The notes: a model not told the origin generated them from the sequence alone. Positions 18,940 through 28,002 are shown, numbered from the stretch's first letter. The stretch: 38,471 nucleotides of DNA from Lachnospiraceae bacterium (GCA_021202465.1 JAJQCZ010000020.1:1-38471); one strand, 5' to 3'. Numbers and translations: made by a program.

Positions 18940-20357
18940 CAGTACCTCCGTCTGCGCCGATGTCTCTTCCTTTTGCGCCTGTTATGGTTCTGCAGCAGAC
19001 GAATCAGGATTGCCAGCAGGAAAAAGAGAAGGATTCCCAGCAGTACCAGAGCAACGATCTCCATGACATTCCAGCTGTCGGAACTGTTCTTCCCGTCTGC
19101 CTCCTCATCTGCCTCCGCGCTCTCCGTCCCGGAAACCTCTGCCGTCCCGTCAGAGTCCGGGGTTTCCGAAGTCTCTGCCTCAGACACCTCGGAGGATGAA
19201 TCAGATGAAGCCAGACTCATCTGCACCGTCGCGCTGCCGATCTCCATACCCTGATAATACCAGGTCTTCACACCCAGGACGCTGTCCGCCTCCTCTGTCT
19301 CGCGCACCGCGAATTCTGTTGTCAGTGAAGAAATGTCCACCCCCGTAGGAAGACACAGGCTGGCGTCCTCTTCCACATCCGTCACAAGAGAAAGACTTCC
19401 CAGCCCGGACAGATTTGTCGAGACAGCCTCACTCATCGGGGTCAGGGAGAAGGAGTCAAAGGCATAGTCCAGAAGCTTCTGCGTATCCTCAAAGCGATCG
19501 CTGGAGCCCTGCATGATGATGCAGATGACATCCATGCCCCCCTGCGAGGCATAGGTAACCAATGTATTTCCCGCAAGGGAAGTATATCCGGTCTTGCCGC
19601 AGACCACCGAGGAATTATAATATTCGCTGGTGGGGATCAGCATCAGGTGATGATTCGTATAGGTGTTGAAGCCGTCCGTCTTCACAGCCCGCCCGGACAG
19701 ACTCACCTCCGTCTGTGAGGCATACTGTCGAAACGCTTCGCTCTGAATACAGCCCCAGAGGATCATCGCCATATCATGCGCCGTCGTGTAGTGGTCCTCA
19801 TCGTTAAGTCCATGCGGATTGGTAAAATGCGTGTTGGTCGCTCCCAGCTCCGCCGCCCTCTCGTTCATCAGCTCCGCAAAGGCATCCACTGAACCGGCGA
19901 CATGCTCCGCCAGCGCATAGGCCACTTCGTTGACCGACTCCACCAGGAGAAACTGAAGACACTCGCTGACAGTCAGCACTTCCCCTTCCTGGAATTCGTA
20001 ATGATGGCCCCCGTCCTCAATATCGTAAATGGAATTGTAGGAGAAGGTAACCTCTTCGTCCAGCTCACAGTTCTCCAGCACCAGAAGAGCCGTCAGAATC
20101 TTCGTCGTGCTGGCGGGGTAGCTCTGCGCATCCCCGTCCTTACTATAGAGCACCGCACCGGAATTCAGCTCGATCAGATAAGCACTCCCGGCGGTGATCT
20201 CCGGCGCTTCCGGCCAGTCTTCCGCCGAACTGTAGTCGTACAGGGTGTGGTCTGATTTGCCCACGGCAGCCGACACAGACTCCGCCCCGAATATGCATAT
20301 GGCTGCCACGGTCAGTATCCAAAGCCAGCCCCAAAATCTCTTCTTCAAAATAAACAT
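18939..20357 (-). CDS. D-alanyl-D-alanine carboxypeptidase (DacF/PBP5-like)
   Basis: This is an extracytoplasmic penicillin-binding protein that trims peptidoglycan stem peptides. The 472 residues begin with a signal peptide (KKRFWGWLWILTVAAICIFGAESVSA). The active-site triad of the family is intact: SxxK in YPASTTKILTALL, SxN in LVESVNEVAYALAEH, and KTG in VCGKTGYTSLAGN. After the peptidase and C-terminal domains come an acidic Ser/Glu linker, a transmembrane helix (MEIVALVLLGILLFFLLAIL) and a basic cytoplasmic end RRKRKRHRRRRRY. The C-terminal anchor is a full helix rather than the amphipathic helix of classical PBP5. dut is translationally coupled downstream and maf lies 42 bp upstream. 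Confidence 0.93.
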   Translation of the reverse strand: MFILKKRFWGWLWILTVAAICIFGAESVSAAVGKSDHTLYDYSSAEDWPEAPEITAGSAYLIELNSGAVLYSKDGDAQSYPASTTKILTALLVLENCELDEEVTFSYNSIYDIEDGGHHYEFQEGEVLTVSECLQFLLVESVNEVAYALAEHVAGSVDAFAELMNERAAELGATNTHFTNPHGLNDEDHYTTAHDMAMILWGCIQSEAFRQYASQTEVSLSGRAVKTDGFNTYTNHHLMLIPTSEYYNSSVVCGKTGYTSLAGNTLVTYASQGGMDVICIIMQGSSDRFEDTQKLLDYAFDSFSLTPMSEAVSTNLSGLGSLSLVTDVEEDASLCLPTGVDISSLTTEFAVRETEEADSVLGVKTWYYQGMEIGSATVQMSLASSDSSSEVSEAETSETPDSDGTAEVSGTESAEADEEADGKNSSDSWNVMEIVALVLLGILLFFLLAILIRLLQNHNRRKRKRHRRRRRY

Positions 20358-20399
20358 CGCTCCCGTCTACCGTGGAAGAATTCCCTGTATTTTTACGGC

Positions 20400-20972
20400 T
20401 CACGCCTGTCGGGCCGGTTTTCTCACGCTCTCCGGCAGATGGCGGACCACCTCTGCCAGAGGCAGACCCATCACAGCATAGTAATCACCGTGAATCCGTT
20501 TGATAAAGAGAGAACCCTTTCCCTGAATCGCGTAGGCGCCCGCTTTGTCACGGGGCTCACCGGTGGCGATATAGGTGCGGATCTCCTCATCGGTCAGGTC
20601 ATAGAATTCCACCTTCGTCACAGAGGTGAAGCTGACCGTCTTTTCCCGGCTCTGAATCGCCACGCCCGTATAAACATGGTGAACCTGCCCTGAGAGGCTT
20701 CGCAGCATCTCATATGCCTCTTCATCCGAATGCGGCTTCCCCAGGGTCTCGCCCTCAAACACGACCAGTGTATCTGCTCCCAGAACGACATCGTCAGGGT
20801 GAGCCTTCCAGACGTCCTCCGCTTTTTTCTGCGCCAGGTATTCCGGCACATCCTCCGCCGCCAGCTCCTCCGGCACAGACTCATCTACGTGAGACGGTTC
20901 ACAGCGGAATTCCAGACCCGCCAGCTCCAGGAGCTGCCTCCTGCGCAGGGACTCAGACGCCAAAATCAACAT
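20400..20972 (-). CDS. maf: Maf family nucleoside triphosphate pyrophosphatase
   Basis: Maf proteins hydrolyse dTTP/UTP or modified nucleotides and affect septum formation. The 190-residue protein starts MLILASESLRRRQLLELAG (family signature SxSPRRxxLL, here SESLRRRQLL), followed by PEYLAQKKAEDV, VLGADTLVVFEGETLGKP and GEPRDKAGAYAIQGKGSLFIKRIHGDYYAVMGLPL. Start 20972 is set by AAGGAGG upstream; a longer frame exists without a site. It lies between rhomboid and dacF genes in one minus-strand operon, all concerned with the envelope or nucleotide quality. Confidence 0.93.
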   Translation of the reverse strand: MLILASESLRRRQLLELAGLEFRCEPSHVDESVPEELAAEDVPEYLAQKKAEDVWKAHPDDVVLGADTLVVFEGETLGKPHSDEEAYEMLRSLSGQVHHVYTGVAIQSREKTVSFTSVTKVEFYDLTDEEIRTYIATGEPRDKAGAYAIQGKGSLFIKRIHGDYYAVMGLPLAEVVRHLPESVRKPARQA

Positions 20973-20986
20973 AAAACATTCCCTCC

Positions 20987-21550
20987 TTATGTCCTGCGGG
21001 TAAAACCGAAGACGCACCCGCAGGCGCCGCCAATGATATGAGACAGGTGTGAAATATTATCCGACGTAAACAGGCCGTCGTACACCTCCTGCCCCAGATA
21101 AATCACCGCCACCAGGATCAGCGTCAGGGGAATCTCTCCCCGCCGCACACTGACCACCGACGACAGAATCATCATCATAAAGACAATCCCGCTGGCCCCC
21201 ATCAATGCGATTCCGGGGAAGAACACCATATTGACGATTCCTGTCACTCCGGCTACGATCAAAATCATGATCAGCAACCGGCGGCTGCCGTATTTTTCCT
21301 CCAGAATCGGACCCAGAAGCAGAAACAGCGTCATATTTCCCGTCCAGTGCGTGATGCTGGCATGTCCCAGCACATGGCCGAACAGCCGGACATAGGTGAG
21401 CGGGTCCAGCCATGACGAAGCGTATACACTGAAAAACAGAGTATTGGTTCTTCCGCCGGTCGCCTTCCCCAGAAGAAGCGCTCCCAGAGACAGAAAGAAA
21501 AATGTCAGGACCACTGGTGCATTATAATGAATCCGCCGAAAGATAAACAT
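20987..21550 (-). CDS. Rhomboid-family intramembrane serine protease
   Basis: This 187-residue polytopic protein has about six hydrophobic segments. The catalytic serine lies in LMGASGIVFMM (GxSG) and the catalytic histidine in NISHLSHIIGGACG on the last helix. HVLGHASITHWTGNMTLFLLLG matches the family's H-x-x-x-N helix that forms the oxyanion site. GGAGG six bases upstream supports ATG 21550. The gene ends 14 bp before maf. Substrates cannot be inferred. Confidence 0.9.
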   Translation of the reverse strand: MFIFRRIHYNAPVVLTFFFLSLGALLLGKATGGRTNTLFFSVYASSWLDPLTYVRLFGHVLGHASITHWTGNMTLFLLLGPILEEKYGSRRLLIMILIVAGVTGIVNMVFFPGIALMGASGIVFMMMILSSVVSVRRGEIPLTLILVAVIYLGQEVYDGLFTSDNISHLSHIIGGACGCVFGFTRRT

Positions 21551-21615
21551 ATCCTGCCTCCCCGCTGTCACTGTCCGGTCGATCTATTCCAACCGACACG
21601 GCATGGAAATACGGT

Positions 21616-21645
21616 AAAACCGCTGACATCCCCGTCAGCGGTTTT
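21616..21645 (-). terminator. Terminator downstream of the Mrp-type ATPase gene
   Basis: A perfect 12-bp stem (aaaaccgctgac 21616-21627 / gtcagcggtttt 21634-21645) with an ATCCCC loop lies about 50 bp after the Mrp stop. It separates that gene from the rhomboid-maf-dacF-dut operon. Confidence 0.8.
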
Positions 21646-21693
21646 CACCTGTATTGAATCCTCCTACGAAGCAAATCGGGAAACGTACGTCAC

Positions 21694-22521
21694 TTACTGA
21701 GGAAGTACAGCGGTGATCTCAGCGAATCCGTCTCCCGGAATCATTTCCATTCGCCCGGTATCTGCCAGCCCGGCCACTTCCGGATCCAGGGGCAGCTGGG
21801 CACAGAGAGGGATTCCCGTCTCCTGCGACCAGGCTTCAAGATGACTCTCCCCAAAGACACGGATCCTGCGTCCGCAATCCGGACAGAGCACATAGCTGAA
21901 ATTCTCCACCACACCCAGAATCGGAATATTCATCTGTTCCGCCATATGCCAGGCCTTCCGCACGACCATCTCCACAAGCCCCTGCGGCGAAGTGACCAGC
22001 AGAATACCATCCACAGGCAGAGACTGGAACACCGTGAGCGGCACGTCTCCGGTTCCGGGCGGCATATCGACCAGAAGGTAGTCCAGATCGCCCCAGATTA
22101 CATCCGACCAGAACTGTTTCACCACACCGGCGATGACCGGACCACGCCAGATTACCGGAGCTTCCTTATCCTCCATCAGAAGATTCAGGGAAACGATCTC
22201 AATCCCGGTTTCCGACTCAGCGGGAATCATCCATTTTTCCCCTTCGATGCCGCCCAGGGCCGTCACGCCGAACATCCGCGGAATCGACGGGCCAGTGATA
22301 TCCGCATCCAGGATCCCTACCCGGAATCCCTGGCGATTCAGCTCAACAGCCAGACCCGCGGTCACGGTAGATTTTCCTACGCCGCCCTTGCCGCTGACGA
22401 CACCGATCACATGCTTCACCTGGGTAAACTCATTGGGCGCCACCCGGAAGTCAACCGGTCTCTGGCTGCAGCCCTCGCAGCTCTCCCTGTTGCATTCACT
22501 ATTGGAACATTCTTTCGCCAT
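21694..22521 (-). CDS. Mrp/NBP35 (ApbC)-type Fe-S cluster carrier ATPase
   Basis: The 275-residue P-loop protein is of the Mrp/NBP35 family, which delivers [4Fe-4S] clusters to apoproteins. A cysteine-rich N-terminus (ECSNSECNRESCEGCS) is followed by the deviant Walker A GKGGVGKS at about 45-52, DADITGPSIP, and DMPPGTGDVPLTVFQSLP (Walker B/switch). A C-terminal CPDC pair provides the cluster-bridging CxxC. N-terminal cysteines of this kind can hold a second cluster. The ATG at 22521 has a GGAGA-type site. It follows the Wzz-like gene by 26 bp on the same strand; a functional link with it is not evident. Confidence 0.92.
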   Translation of the reverse strand: MAKECSNSECNRESCEGCSQRPVDFRVAPNEFTQVKHVIGVVSGKGGVGKSTVTAGLAVELNRQGFRVGILDADITGPSIPRMFGVTALGGIEGEKWMIPAESETGIEIVSLNLLMEDKEAPVIWRGPVIAGVVKQFWSDVIWGDLDYLLVDMPPGTGDVPLTVFQSLPVDGILLVTSPQGLVEMVVRKAWHMAEQMNIPILGVVENFSYVLCPDCGRRIRVFGESHLEAWSQETGIPLCAQLPLDPEVAGLADTGRMEMIPGDGFAEITAVLPQ

Positions 22522-22547
22522 GATAAACTATCTCCTTGCTTTTCTTT

Positions 22548-24044
22548 TTACCCGTTCAGGACCACGCTGCCGATCACAGAGACATGATTCAGAGCGCAGA
22601 GTTCGCATTCTCTCTTCACATCATCATACCGGGAGCTGTCGATCTGCTCCACCAGCACAACCCCATCAGAGGCAGCCAGTGCTTCCAGAGACTCCGGATC
22701 CATCACCACCGACTTACCATAACACACTGATTCAATCTCACCCTGCAGTTTTTCAGAGATCTGTCGCGCGGCCTCTTCCATCCGCTCTGCGCTGCCGGTT
22801 CCCGTCAGATAAATACGTTTCATAGAAGCCTTTTCCGCAGTAATGCGTACATCTGCGCAGATCATGCGAAGACGCTCCTCCTCAGAAAGCTCACCCGCTC
22901 CCGAATAGAACAGGGACAGGATCCGGCGATCCAGTGCATTTCGGGAAGAACTCCTTCCCTGCGTCCCTGTAAGCTCTCCCAGCACGCGGACATCGTACAC
23001 GTCCTTCATGTCCCCACTGACGCGCAGGCGCGGGGAAAGGATATAACGCAGGCCGTACCAGGCAATCGCCAGAAAAGCGCCGGCCAGCAGTCCCAGGAGA
23101 ATGTATTTCAGGTTGAGCCACTGTACAGAGACGCTTTCCGTCCCGGCAGTCTCCCCGGTGTCCTCTGCTTCCGTCTCCTCAGCCGAATCCTCCGCGGCAG
23201 CCCGGTCAAGAACCAGATAATAATAGGTCTTCTGATCATCTGTCATGCCGCTCGTCAGGTTATTGATGGCTGTCCGGATCGTATTCATGCTGGTGACCTG
23301 CGCCTGCTGGGAACTCAGCAGACTGGTATTCACTTCTTCCGAGAAGGATTCACTGATCAGCGTCATGTCGAACTCGCCATAAAGAGTCCGCAATTCCTCC
23401 AGTTCCTCTTCGACGGCATTTTTCAGGATCCCGGCGATGGTCTCACAGTAGTCCTGATCCAGTCCCAGTACCGTAATGGTCAGCAGATCCTCCGAGGAGC
23501 CCAGAGAAATCAGTTCCTGCACAGTGCTGCTCTCCGGAGCTCCTTCCAGCCCGGCCGCCACTTCTTCATAGAGAGCGGTTGTATCCAGTCGGGCAATCAG
23601 GCTGTTGATGATATTCTCGGTCATATCCTTCTCATCAAGAACCGGATAGACCACCTGATAATCGGTGTCGATATAGTACTGCAGAACGAGCGTGGGAACA
23701 CCGTTCGGATCCAGCTGCATCTTCACTGAAGTCTGCACATATTCCATTGTGCTCGCGAGCTCTTCATAATACGTCTCATACAGCTGTGCCGCCGCCGCTA
23801 CTTCCTGAATCTCCCGATCCGTCAGTACATCTTCAGCCGCCTGAAATTCATTCTCTGCCTCCAGGCTCTCCGCTGCCTCAGCGTTTTCATCCGACGTCAT
23901 CCTTGCCTGCGCATTCTGATACGCGCGCAGCGCCCCCACCGCACCCATCACCAGGGCTCCGAGCAGCATGCAAACGCAGATCTGTCTCCATTTCAGCAAA
24001 ATCTGCCGGATACAGTCCTTGATGTCGATGGTTATCTCATCCAT
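22548..24044 (-). CDS. Wzz-like polysaccharide co-polymerase with degenerate BY-kinase-like C-terminus
   Basis: The 498-residue protein begins like Gram-positive Wzz/CpsC proteins: ITIDIKDCIRQILLKWRQICVCMLLGALVMG (first TM at about 20-40). A long extracytoplasmic coiled and acidic region follows, then a second TM at about 315-335 (YILLGLLAGAFLAIAWYGL). The cytoplasmic end resembles a CpsD/YwqD BY-kinase: ADVRITAEKASMKRIYLTGTG, then DGVVLVEQIDSSRYDDVKRE and a final VSVIGSVVLNG. The Walker A lysine motif (GEGKS) and the Tyr-rich tail are missing, so it is not an active kinase. No glycosyltransferase or flippase genes are adjacent. GGAGGAGG precedes the ATG. Confidence 0.8.
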   Translation of the reverse strand: MDEITIDIKDCIRQILLKWRQICVCMLLGALVMGAVGALRAYQNAQARMTSDENAEAAESLEAENEFQAAEDVLTDREIQEVAAAAQLYETYYEELASTMEYVQTSVKMQLDPNGVPTLVLQYYIDTDYQVVYPVLDEKDMTENIINSLIARLDTTALYEEVAAGLEGAPESSTVQELISLGSSEDLLTITVLGLDQDYCETIAGILKNAVEEELEELRTLYGEFDMTLISESFSEEVNTSLLSSQQAQVTSMNTIRTAINNLTSGMTDDQKTYYYLVLDRAAAEDSAEETEAEDTGETAGTESVSVQWLNLKYILLGLLAGAFLAIAWYGLRYILSPRLRVSGDMKDVYDVRVLGELTGTQGRSSSRNALDRRILSLFYSGAGELSEEERLRMICADVRITAEKASMKRIYLTGTGSAERMEEAARQISEKLQGEIESVCYGKSVVMDPESLEALAASDGVVLVEQIDSSRYDDVKRECELCALNHVSVIGSVVLNG

Positions 24045-24195
24045 ATAAAGCGCTTCCTCCTCCGTGCATTTCTGTCACCGGCGGCTGTTCTCTTTCCCTC
24101 ATGCGGTCATACCACTCCGCAGAAAAATCACAACACAGAGAAAATTATAACACACATTCCTCTGTCCTTCAAGAGATAAGTTCATCGACCGTCTG

Positions 24196-24669
24196 CTATC
24201 CTCGTCGCTTTTTGCTTCTGAGGACTCTTCTCCGGAGCAGGCAGAGAAGCCAGTAACCGCCCAGAATCCCCAGCATATTCAGCAAAATATCGTCCACATC
24301 AAAACTTCCCAGTTTTGTGATCAGCTGAAACAGTTCGATCACCGCCACGCTGATCAGGCCGACAAAGAAAACCCGCTGCGGAGAATTCATTCTCTTCCCA
24401 TAGGCCAGGGGCAGAAGAAATCCGAAAGGAAGGAAGGCCAGAACATTTCCCAGGAGATTCAGCCGGGCCCAATCCGCCTGAACATAACGCAGCTGCATAC
24501 GGATTGTCCGCAGCGGAATCAGATTATAATTTCGATACCCCGGCTGCGAATACATTTCAATCCGTTCCGATAACCCCTCCAGAGAACCGTTAAATTTTAT
24601 GACCACAAAGACAAACAAAAGCAGAATATAAATCCGCCAGAGCCGTCTCCATGCATGCGATTTCTTCAT
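24196..24669 (-). CDS. VanZ-family membrane protein
   Basis: This 157-residue polytopic protein has hydrophobic helices at about 10-27, 70-90, 97-117 and 125-145. NLIPLRTIRMQL, NLLGNVLAFLPFGFLLPLAY and SFDVDDILLNMLGILGGYWL are characteristic VanZ/phosphotransbutyrylase-like family signatures. VanZ confers low-level teicoplanin resistance in enterococci, but most genomic homologues are of unknown role. The gene stands alone between the Wzz-like gene (151 bp downstream) and the TRAP operon. The ends are basic (RRRVLRSKKRRG), consistent with cytoplasmic termini. Confidence 0.85.
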   Translation of the reverse strand: MKKSHAWRRLWRIYILLLFVFVVIKFNGSLEGLSERIEMYSQPGYRNYNLIPLRTIRMQLRYVQADWARLNLLGNVLAFLPFGFLLPLAYGKRMNSPQRVFFVGLISVAVIELFQLITKLGSFDVDDILLNMLGILGGYWLLCLLRRRVLRSKKRRG

Positions 24670-24783
24670 ATATTTCTTCCCTTCACACCGTCAGGCATAC
24701 GCCCCGCTGAGATCTGCCTCTCATTCCACGCACGGTGTCTCATTATACCGCTTTCGAGTTCTCCCGTAAAGGGGGCAGGACAG

Positions 24784-24832
24784 AAAAAACTCCCGGACAG
24801 TCCGTTCAGGGAACTGTTCCGGGAGTTTTATT
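24784..24832 (-). terminator. Terminator of the TRAP transporter operon
   Basis: On the minus strand AAAACTCCCGGA pairs with TCCGGGAGTTTT, with extra pairing of ACAGT/ACTGT inside, followed by a T-run. It begins about 15 bp after the dctP stop. Confidence 0.85.
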
Positions 24833-24846
24833 TCAGCACACAGGGA

Positions 24847-26082
24847 TTACTCGGCCTTGAAAGAATCGATGTAGGCAGTCGCCTCATCCTCGGTCATGCC
24901 GTTGGCGACAAGCTGCTCGATATACCAGTCCTCCGCACCGCTGCAGGCTTCCTTGAAGGAATCGGTATCGATCTCATCATAGGTGGTAACCTCCATCACG
25001 CCGGACTCGGTCCACTCTGCTACGAGAGCTTCCACGTTGTCACGGTTGATGGCGATCTGGTAAGCAACAGCCTTCGCAGCGTTCTCATCAATCACAGCCT
25101 TCTGCTCATCGGTGAACTGATCGTAAGCGCTCTGGTTGATGCAGAAGAACAGGCAATCATAGTAGGCGTTCCACAGAGAGATGTAGCTCTGCACATCCTG
25201 CACGGAAGCAGAGTCGATGGCGGTCTCCGGGTTCTCCTGGCCATCCACGGTACCCTGCTGCAGAGCTGTGTAGGTCTCGGACCAGTTCATAACCGTCGCG
25301 TCGCAGCCCCACTCCTTGTAAACTTCCTCACACAGGTCGTTGGAGCAGATGCGCATCTTGAGATCTGCCAGATCAGAAACACTGGTGATGGGCTTCGAAG
25401 AATTGGTGATCTGACGGAAACCATTCTCACCGATGCCTTCGCAGACCAGGCCGTACTCAGCCAGAACTTCCTTCAGAGCCTCGCCGCCCTCACCCGCCAT
25501 GGCGGTATCCACCGCATCATAGTCCTCAAACAGGTAAGGCAGAGAGACAACATTGAAACGGGTGTCAAAGTTCGCATAAATCAGGTTGGAATGCATGGAG
25601 ACCTGAATCGTCGCTCCATCCATCAGCGCCTGAATACCGTCGGTCTGAGAGCCGTTGGTCAGCTGATCGGAAGCGTACACGCCGATCTGCACCGCTCCGT
25701 TCGTAGATTCCTGCATTAGCGCATTAAAGTAGTAACCGGCCTGTGCCCATGTCGAGGTATCGCCGGTAGAGCAGGTGTAGTACCAGTAGGTCTCGGGCCA
25801 CTCGTCGGTTCCCTCATACACCGCTGCCTCTTCCGAAGCAACATACACATCAGACGCCTCATAGTCCGCATAGGACAGGTCAGAGGAGCCGGCAGACGCC
25901 GCTTCTGTCTCACCCTCAGCCGCTGTGGTCTCATCCCCGGCCGCTGTGGTCTCGTCACCCGCAGCCTCCGTCTCCGCCGCGGTTGTGTCAGAAGAGCTCG
26001 AAGAAGAGCTTGAACACGCTGTCGCGGACAGAGCCATGGCGGCAGCAAGCATCACTGCGAGAATCCTTCTCCAGTTTCTCAT
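24847..26082 (-). CDS. dctP: TRAP transporter substrate-binding lipoprotein (DctP type)
   Basis: This 411-residue extracytoplasmic receptor has a lipoprotein signal ending LSATAC, then an eight-serine run and a low-complexity linker of ETTAAGD-type repeats (to about residue 70). The DctP/solute-binding family 7 fold follows: LTNGSQTDGIQALMDGATIQVS, FNVVSLPYLFEDYDAV, a KMRICSNDLCEEVYKEWG strand where family members carry the carboxylate-binding Arg, and ATVMNWSETYTALQQGTVDGQENP. ATG 26082 has GGGAGG upstream at good spacing. It is the last gene of dctQ-dctM-dctP and is separated from dctM by a hairpin. The ligand is presumably an organic anion; it cannot be named. Confidence 0.95.
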   Translation of the reverse strand: MRNWRRILAVMLAAAMALSATACSSSSSSSSDTTAAETEAAGDETTAAGDETTAAEGETEAASAGSSDLSYADYEASDVYVASEEAAVYEGTDEWPETYWYYTCSTGDTSTWAQAGYYFNALMQESTNGAVQIGVYASDQLTNGSQTDGIQALMDGATIQVSMHSNLIYANFDTRFNVVSLPYLFEDYDAVDTAMAGEGGEALKEVLAEYGLVCEGIGENGFRQITNSSKPITSVSDLADLKMRICSNDLCEEVYKEWGCDATVMNWSETYTALQQGTVDGQENPETAIDSASVQDVQSYISLWNAYYDCLFFCINQSAYDQFTDEQKAVIDENAAKAVAYQIAINRDNVEALVAEWTESGVMEVTTYDEIDTDSFKEACSGAEDWYIEQLVANGMTEDEATAYIDSFKAE

Positions 26083-26114
26083 GGTAATTCTTCCTCCCAA
26101 AGAAATTTTATTTA

Positions 26115-26141
26115 TGTAACCGGCCTTCGCGCCGGTTTACA
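26115..26141 (-). promoter_or_regulatory. Intercistronic hairpin between dctM and dctP
   Basis: TGTAAACCGGC (minus) pairs with GCCGGTTACA with one bulged A and a GCGAAG loop, in the 73-bp gap between dctM and dctP. There is no T-run, so it is more likely an mRNA processing or stability element than a terminator. Confidence 0.55.
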
Positions 26142-26155
26142 TGCGTTGAAATACG

Positions 26156-27499
26156 TCATCCTCCGATCAGCAGCAGACTGATCTGAGGAATATAGGTGAG
26201 CAGCATCAGCACCACCAGACAGGCAAGAATCATCGGGAGCACGGCCCTGGAAATCATGGGCAGCGTGACATGATAATACTCATCCTTCCCGGAAGCCAGC
26301 GAGGCTGCCTTGTCGCGGATCTGCATTCCAATCGCGACAAAGAGATTTACACCCACCGGCGGCGTCACCTGACCGATGGCCAGGTTGACGGTGATCATGA
26401 TACCGAAGGCAACCGGATCATAGCCGATGGCCTTCGCCACCGGAAGCATCACCGGCACAAAGATATACATGGCCGAGTTCGCGTCAATAAAGCACCCCGC
26501 AATCAGCAGAATGATGTTGACGATGAGCAGGAAAGCCACCGGATTCTCGGCCACCTGCGTCAGCAGCGCCTGCGCCGCTGTGGAAATACCGAACAACGTA
26601 CAGCAATAGGAAAACAGGGACGCCGAAGCGACGATCAGCATGATGCTGCCGCTGGTCTTCGCGGAATCCACGAGGATTCCCAGCAGATCCTTCAGCTTTA
26701 CTTCCTTATATATAAAGATTCCTACAATCAGTCCATAGACCACCGACACCGCCGCAGCTTCCGTCGGCGTGAAAATGCCGCCATAGATACCGCCCAGAAT
26801 GATCACCGGCATCAGAAGGCCCCAAAACGCCTGTTTAAAACTCTTCCACCGCTCTCCCCAGCTCCGTTTTTCATGAGAAGGCTGAATCCCTTTCCGTCGT
26901 GTCTCAATCATAACAACAACCACCAGCGCCACGCCGATGAGGATACCGGGAATGATTCCGGCCATAAACAGATCGCCCGCGCTCTCTCCGGAAATGGACG
27001 CATATACCACAAACGCGATCGACGGCGGAATCACGATCGCCACCGAGCTGGAGGTTGCCATCAGCGCCTCGGCAAAAGAGGGGGCAAATCCCGATTCGAT
27101 CATCGCGGGGATAAGCACCGCACCCAGCGCCGCCACCGTAGCAGGGCCGGAACCGGAGATCGCGCCAAAAAAGCAGGCCACGACCACGCAGACAATCGCC
27201 ATACCGCCTCTGCGGTGGCCGACACAGTCGTCACAGAACTTTACCAGCCGCGTCGAGATACCGGCCCGCGTCATGATATTTCCGGACAGGACAAAGAACG
27301 GAATCGCCAGCAGCAGAAATTTGGCAATGCCCGTATACGTATTGGTAGCAATAATGCTCAGATCCAGATTTGAAAAAGCAATATTCGTGCTGGAAGCATA
27401 GAGAATCGCCGCCACGGAACTAAGCCCCAGACAGATAGCGATAGGAACGCCAATGATCAGCAGGACAAAGAAAGAAACAAACAAAACCGCTGTAATCAT
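26156..27499 (-). CDS. dctM: TRAP transporter large permease subunit (DctM type)
   Basis: The 447-residue protein is the ion-coupled transport subunit of a tripartite TRAP system. Many hydrophobic helices span its length. Signature stretches include GLSSVAAILYAS, the FLLLAIPFFVLSGNIMTRAGIS motif, AISGSGPATVAALGAVLIPAM, IYGGIFTPTEAAAVSVVYGL (the conserved G-x-x-TPTEAA) and NLAIGQVTPPVGVNLFV. It overlaps the end of dctQ by 4 nt (27496-27499), indicating translational coupling. No defects are seen. Confidence 0.96.
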   Translation of the reverse strand: MITAVLFVSFFVLLIIGVPIAICLGLSSVAAILYASSTNIAFSNLDLSIIATNTYTGIAKFLLLAIPFFVLSGNIMTRAGISTRLVKFCDDCVGHRRGGMAIVCVVVACFFGAISGSGPATVAALGAVLIPAMIESGFAPSFAEALMATSSSVAIVIPPSIAFVVYASISGESAGDLFMAGIIPGILIGVALVVVVMIETRRKGIQPSHEKRSWGERWKSFKQAFWGLLMPVIILGGIYGGIFTPTEAAAVSVVYGLIVGIFIYKEVKLKDLLGILVDSAKTSGSIMLIVASASLFSYCCTLFGISTAAQALLTQVAENPVAFLLIVNIILLIAGCFIDANSAMYIFVPVMLPVAKAIGYDPVAFGIMITVNLAIGQVTPPVGVNLFVAIGMQIRDKAASLASGKDEYYHVTLPMISRAVLPMILACLVVLMLLTYIPQISLLLIGG

Positions 27500-28002
27500 G
27501 CCTTCCCCTCCTCTCCATCCTTCTTTACAGGATTCTCAAGGCAGAACAGAATACAGTTCTCCACAAAATGCAGCGCCAGAGAAATCCCGCCAATGAGTAC
27601 AAAGGACCAGAAAATAATCTTCGGTATATGCAAAATCGGGCTCAGGGTCTGATCCACCATCATGCGGCCCCATCCCTCATAGGCCAGCAGCAGCGAATAA
27701 AAGACGCAGGCAATCGTCGAAAAAACATGCAGCACCTTCCGTGCCGTCCACCCGACATTGTCCGCCAACAGGCCCAGGCTGACCAGTCCGCCCGGTTTAC
27801 GAGCCGCCACACCGGCCGCCAGCAGGGAAAGCAGAACAAACACGGCTATGACAATCTCTTCCGTGAATCCCCAGGAATGCTTGAACACGTAGCGCGCCAC
27901 CACATTCCCGAAGGTGAGCACCACCACCAGCACCAGAGACAGAATCAGTACGATATTCTCGATGGCCGTGATGACGTTCATGATTTTCTTGTACACATTC
28001 AT
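27496..28002 (-). CDS. dctQ: TRAP transporter small permease subunit (DctQ type)
   Basis: This 168-residue protein has four hydrophobic helices (about 10-32, 46-65, 88-110 and 130-150). The DctQ pattern is visible in VVVLTFGNVVARYVFKHSWGFTEEIVIAVFVLLSLLAAGVA and the R-K-P-G-G segment after helix 2. It is the first gene of the TRAP operon. A likely promoter lies at 28110-28138. The 281-bp region upstream (28003-28283) holds no other gene that I can support. Confidence 0.94.
   Translation of the reverse strand: MNVYKKIMNVITAIENIVLILSLVLVVVLTFGNVVARYVFKHSWGFTEEIVIAVFVLLSLLAAGVAARKPGGLVSLGLLADNVGWTARKVLHVFSTIACVFYSLLLAYEGWGRMMVDQTLSPILHIPKIIFWSFVLIGGISLALHFVENCILFCLENPVKKDGEEGKA

Noticed and set aside
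24655-25719. 354-codon plus-strand frame opposite dctP
   Set aside because: Antisense shadow of a TRAP binding protein with a clear lipoprotein signal and operon context.
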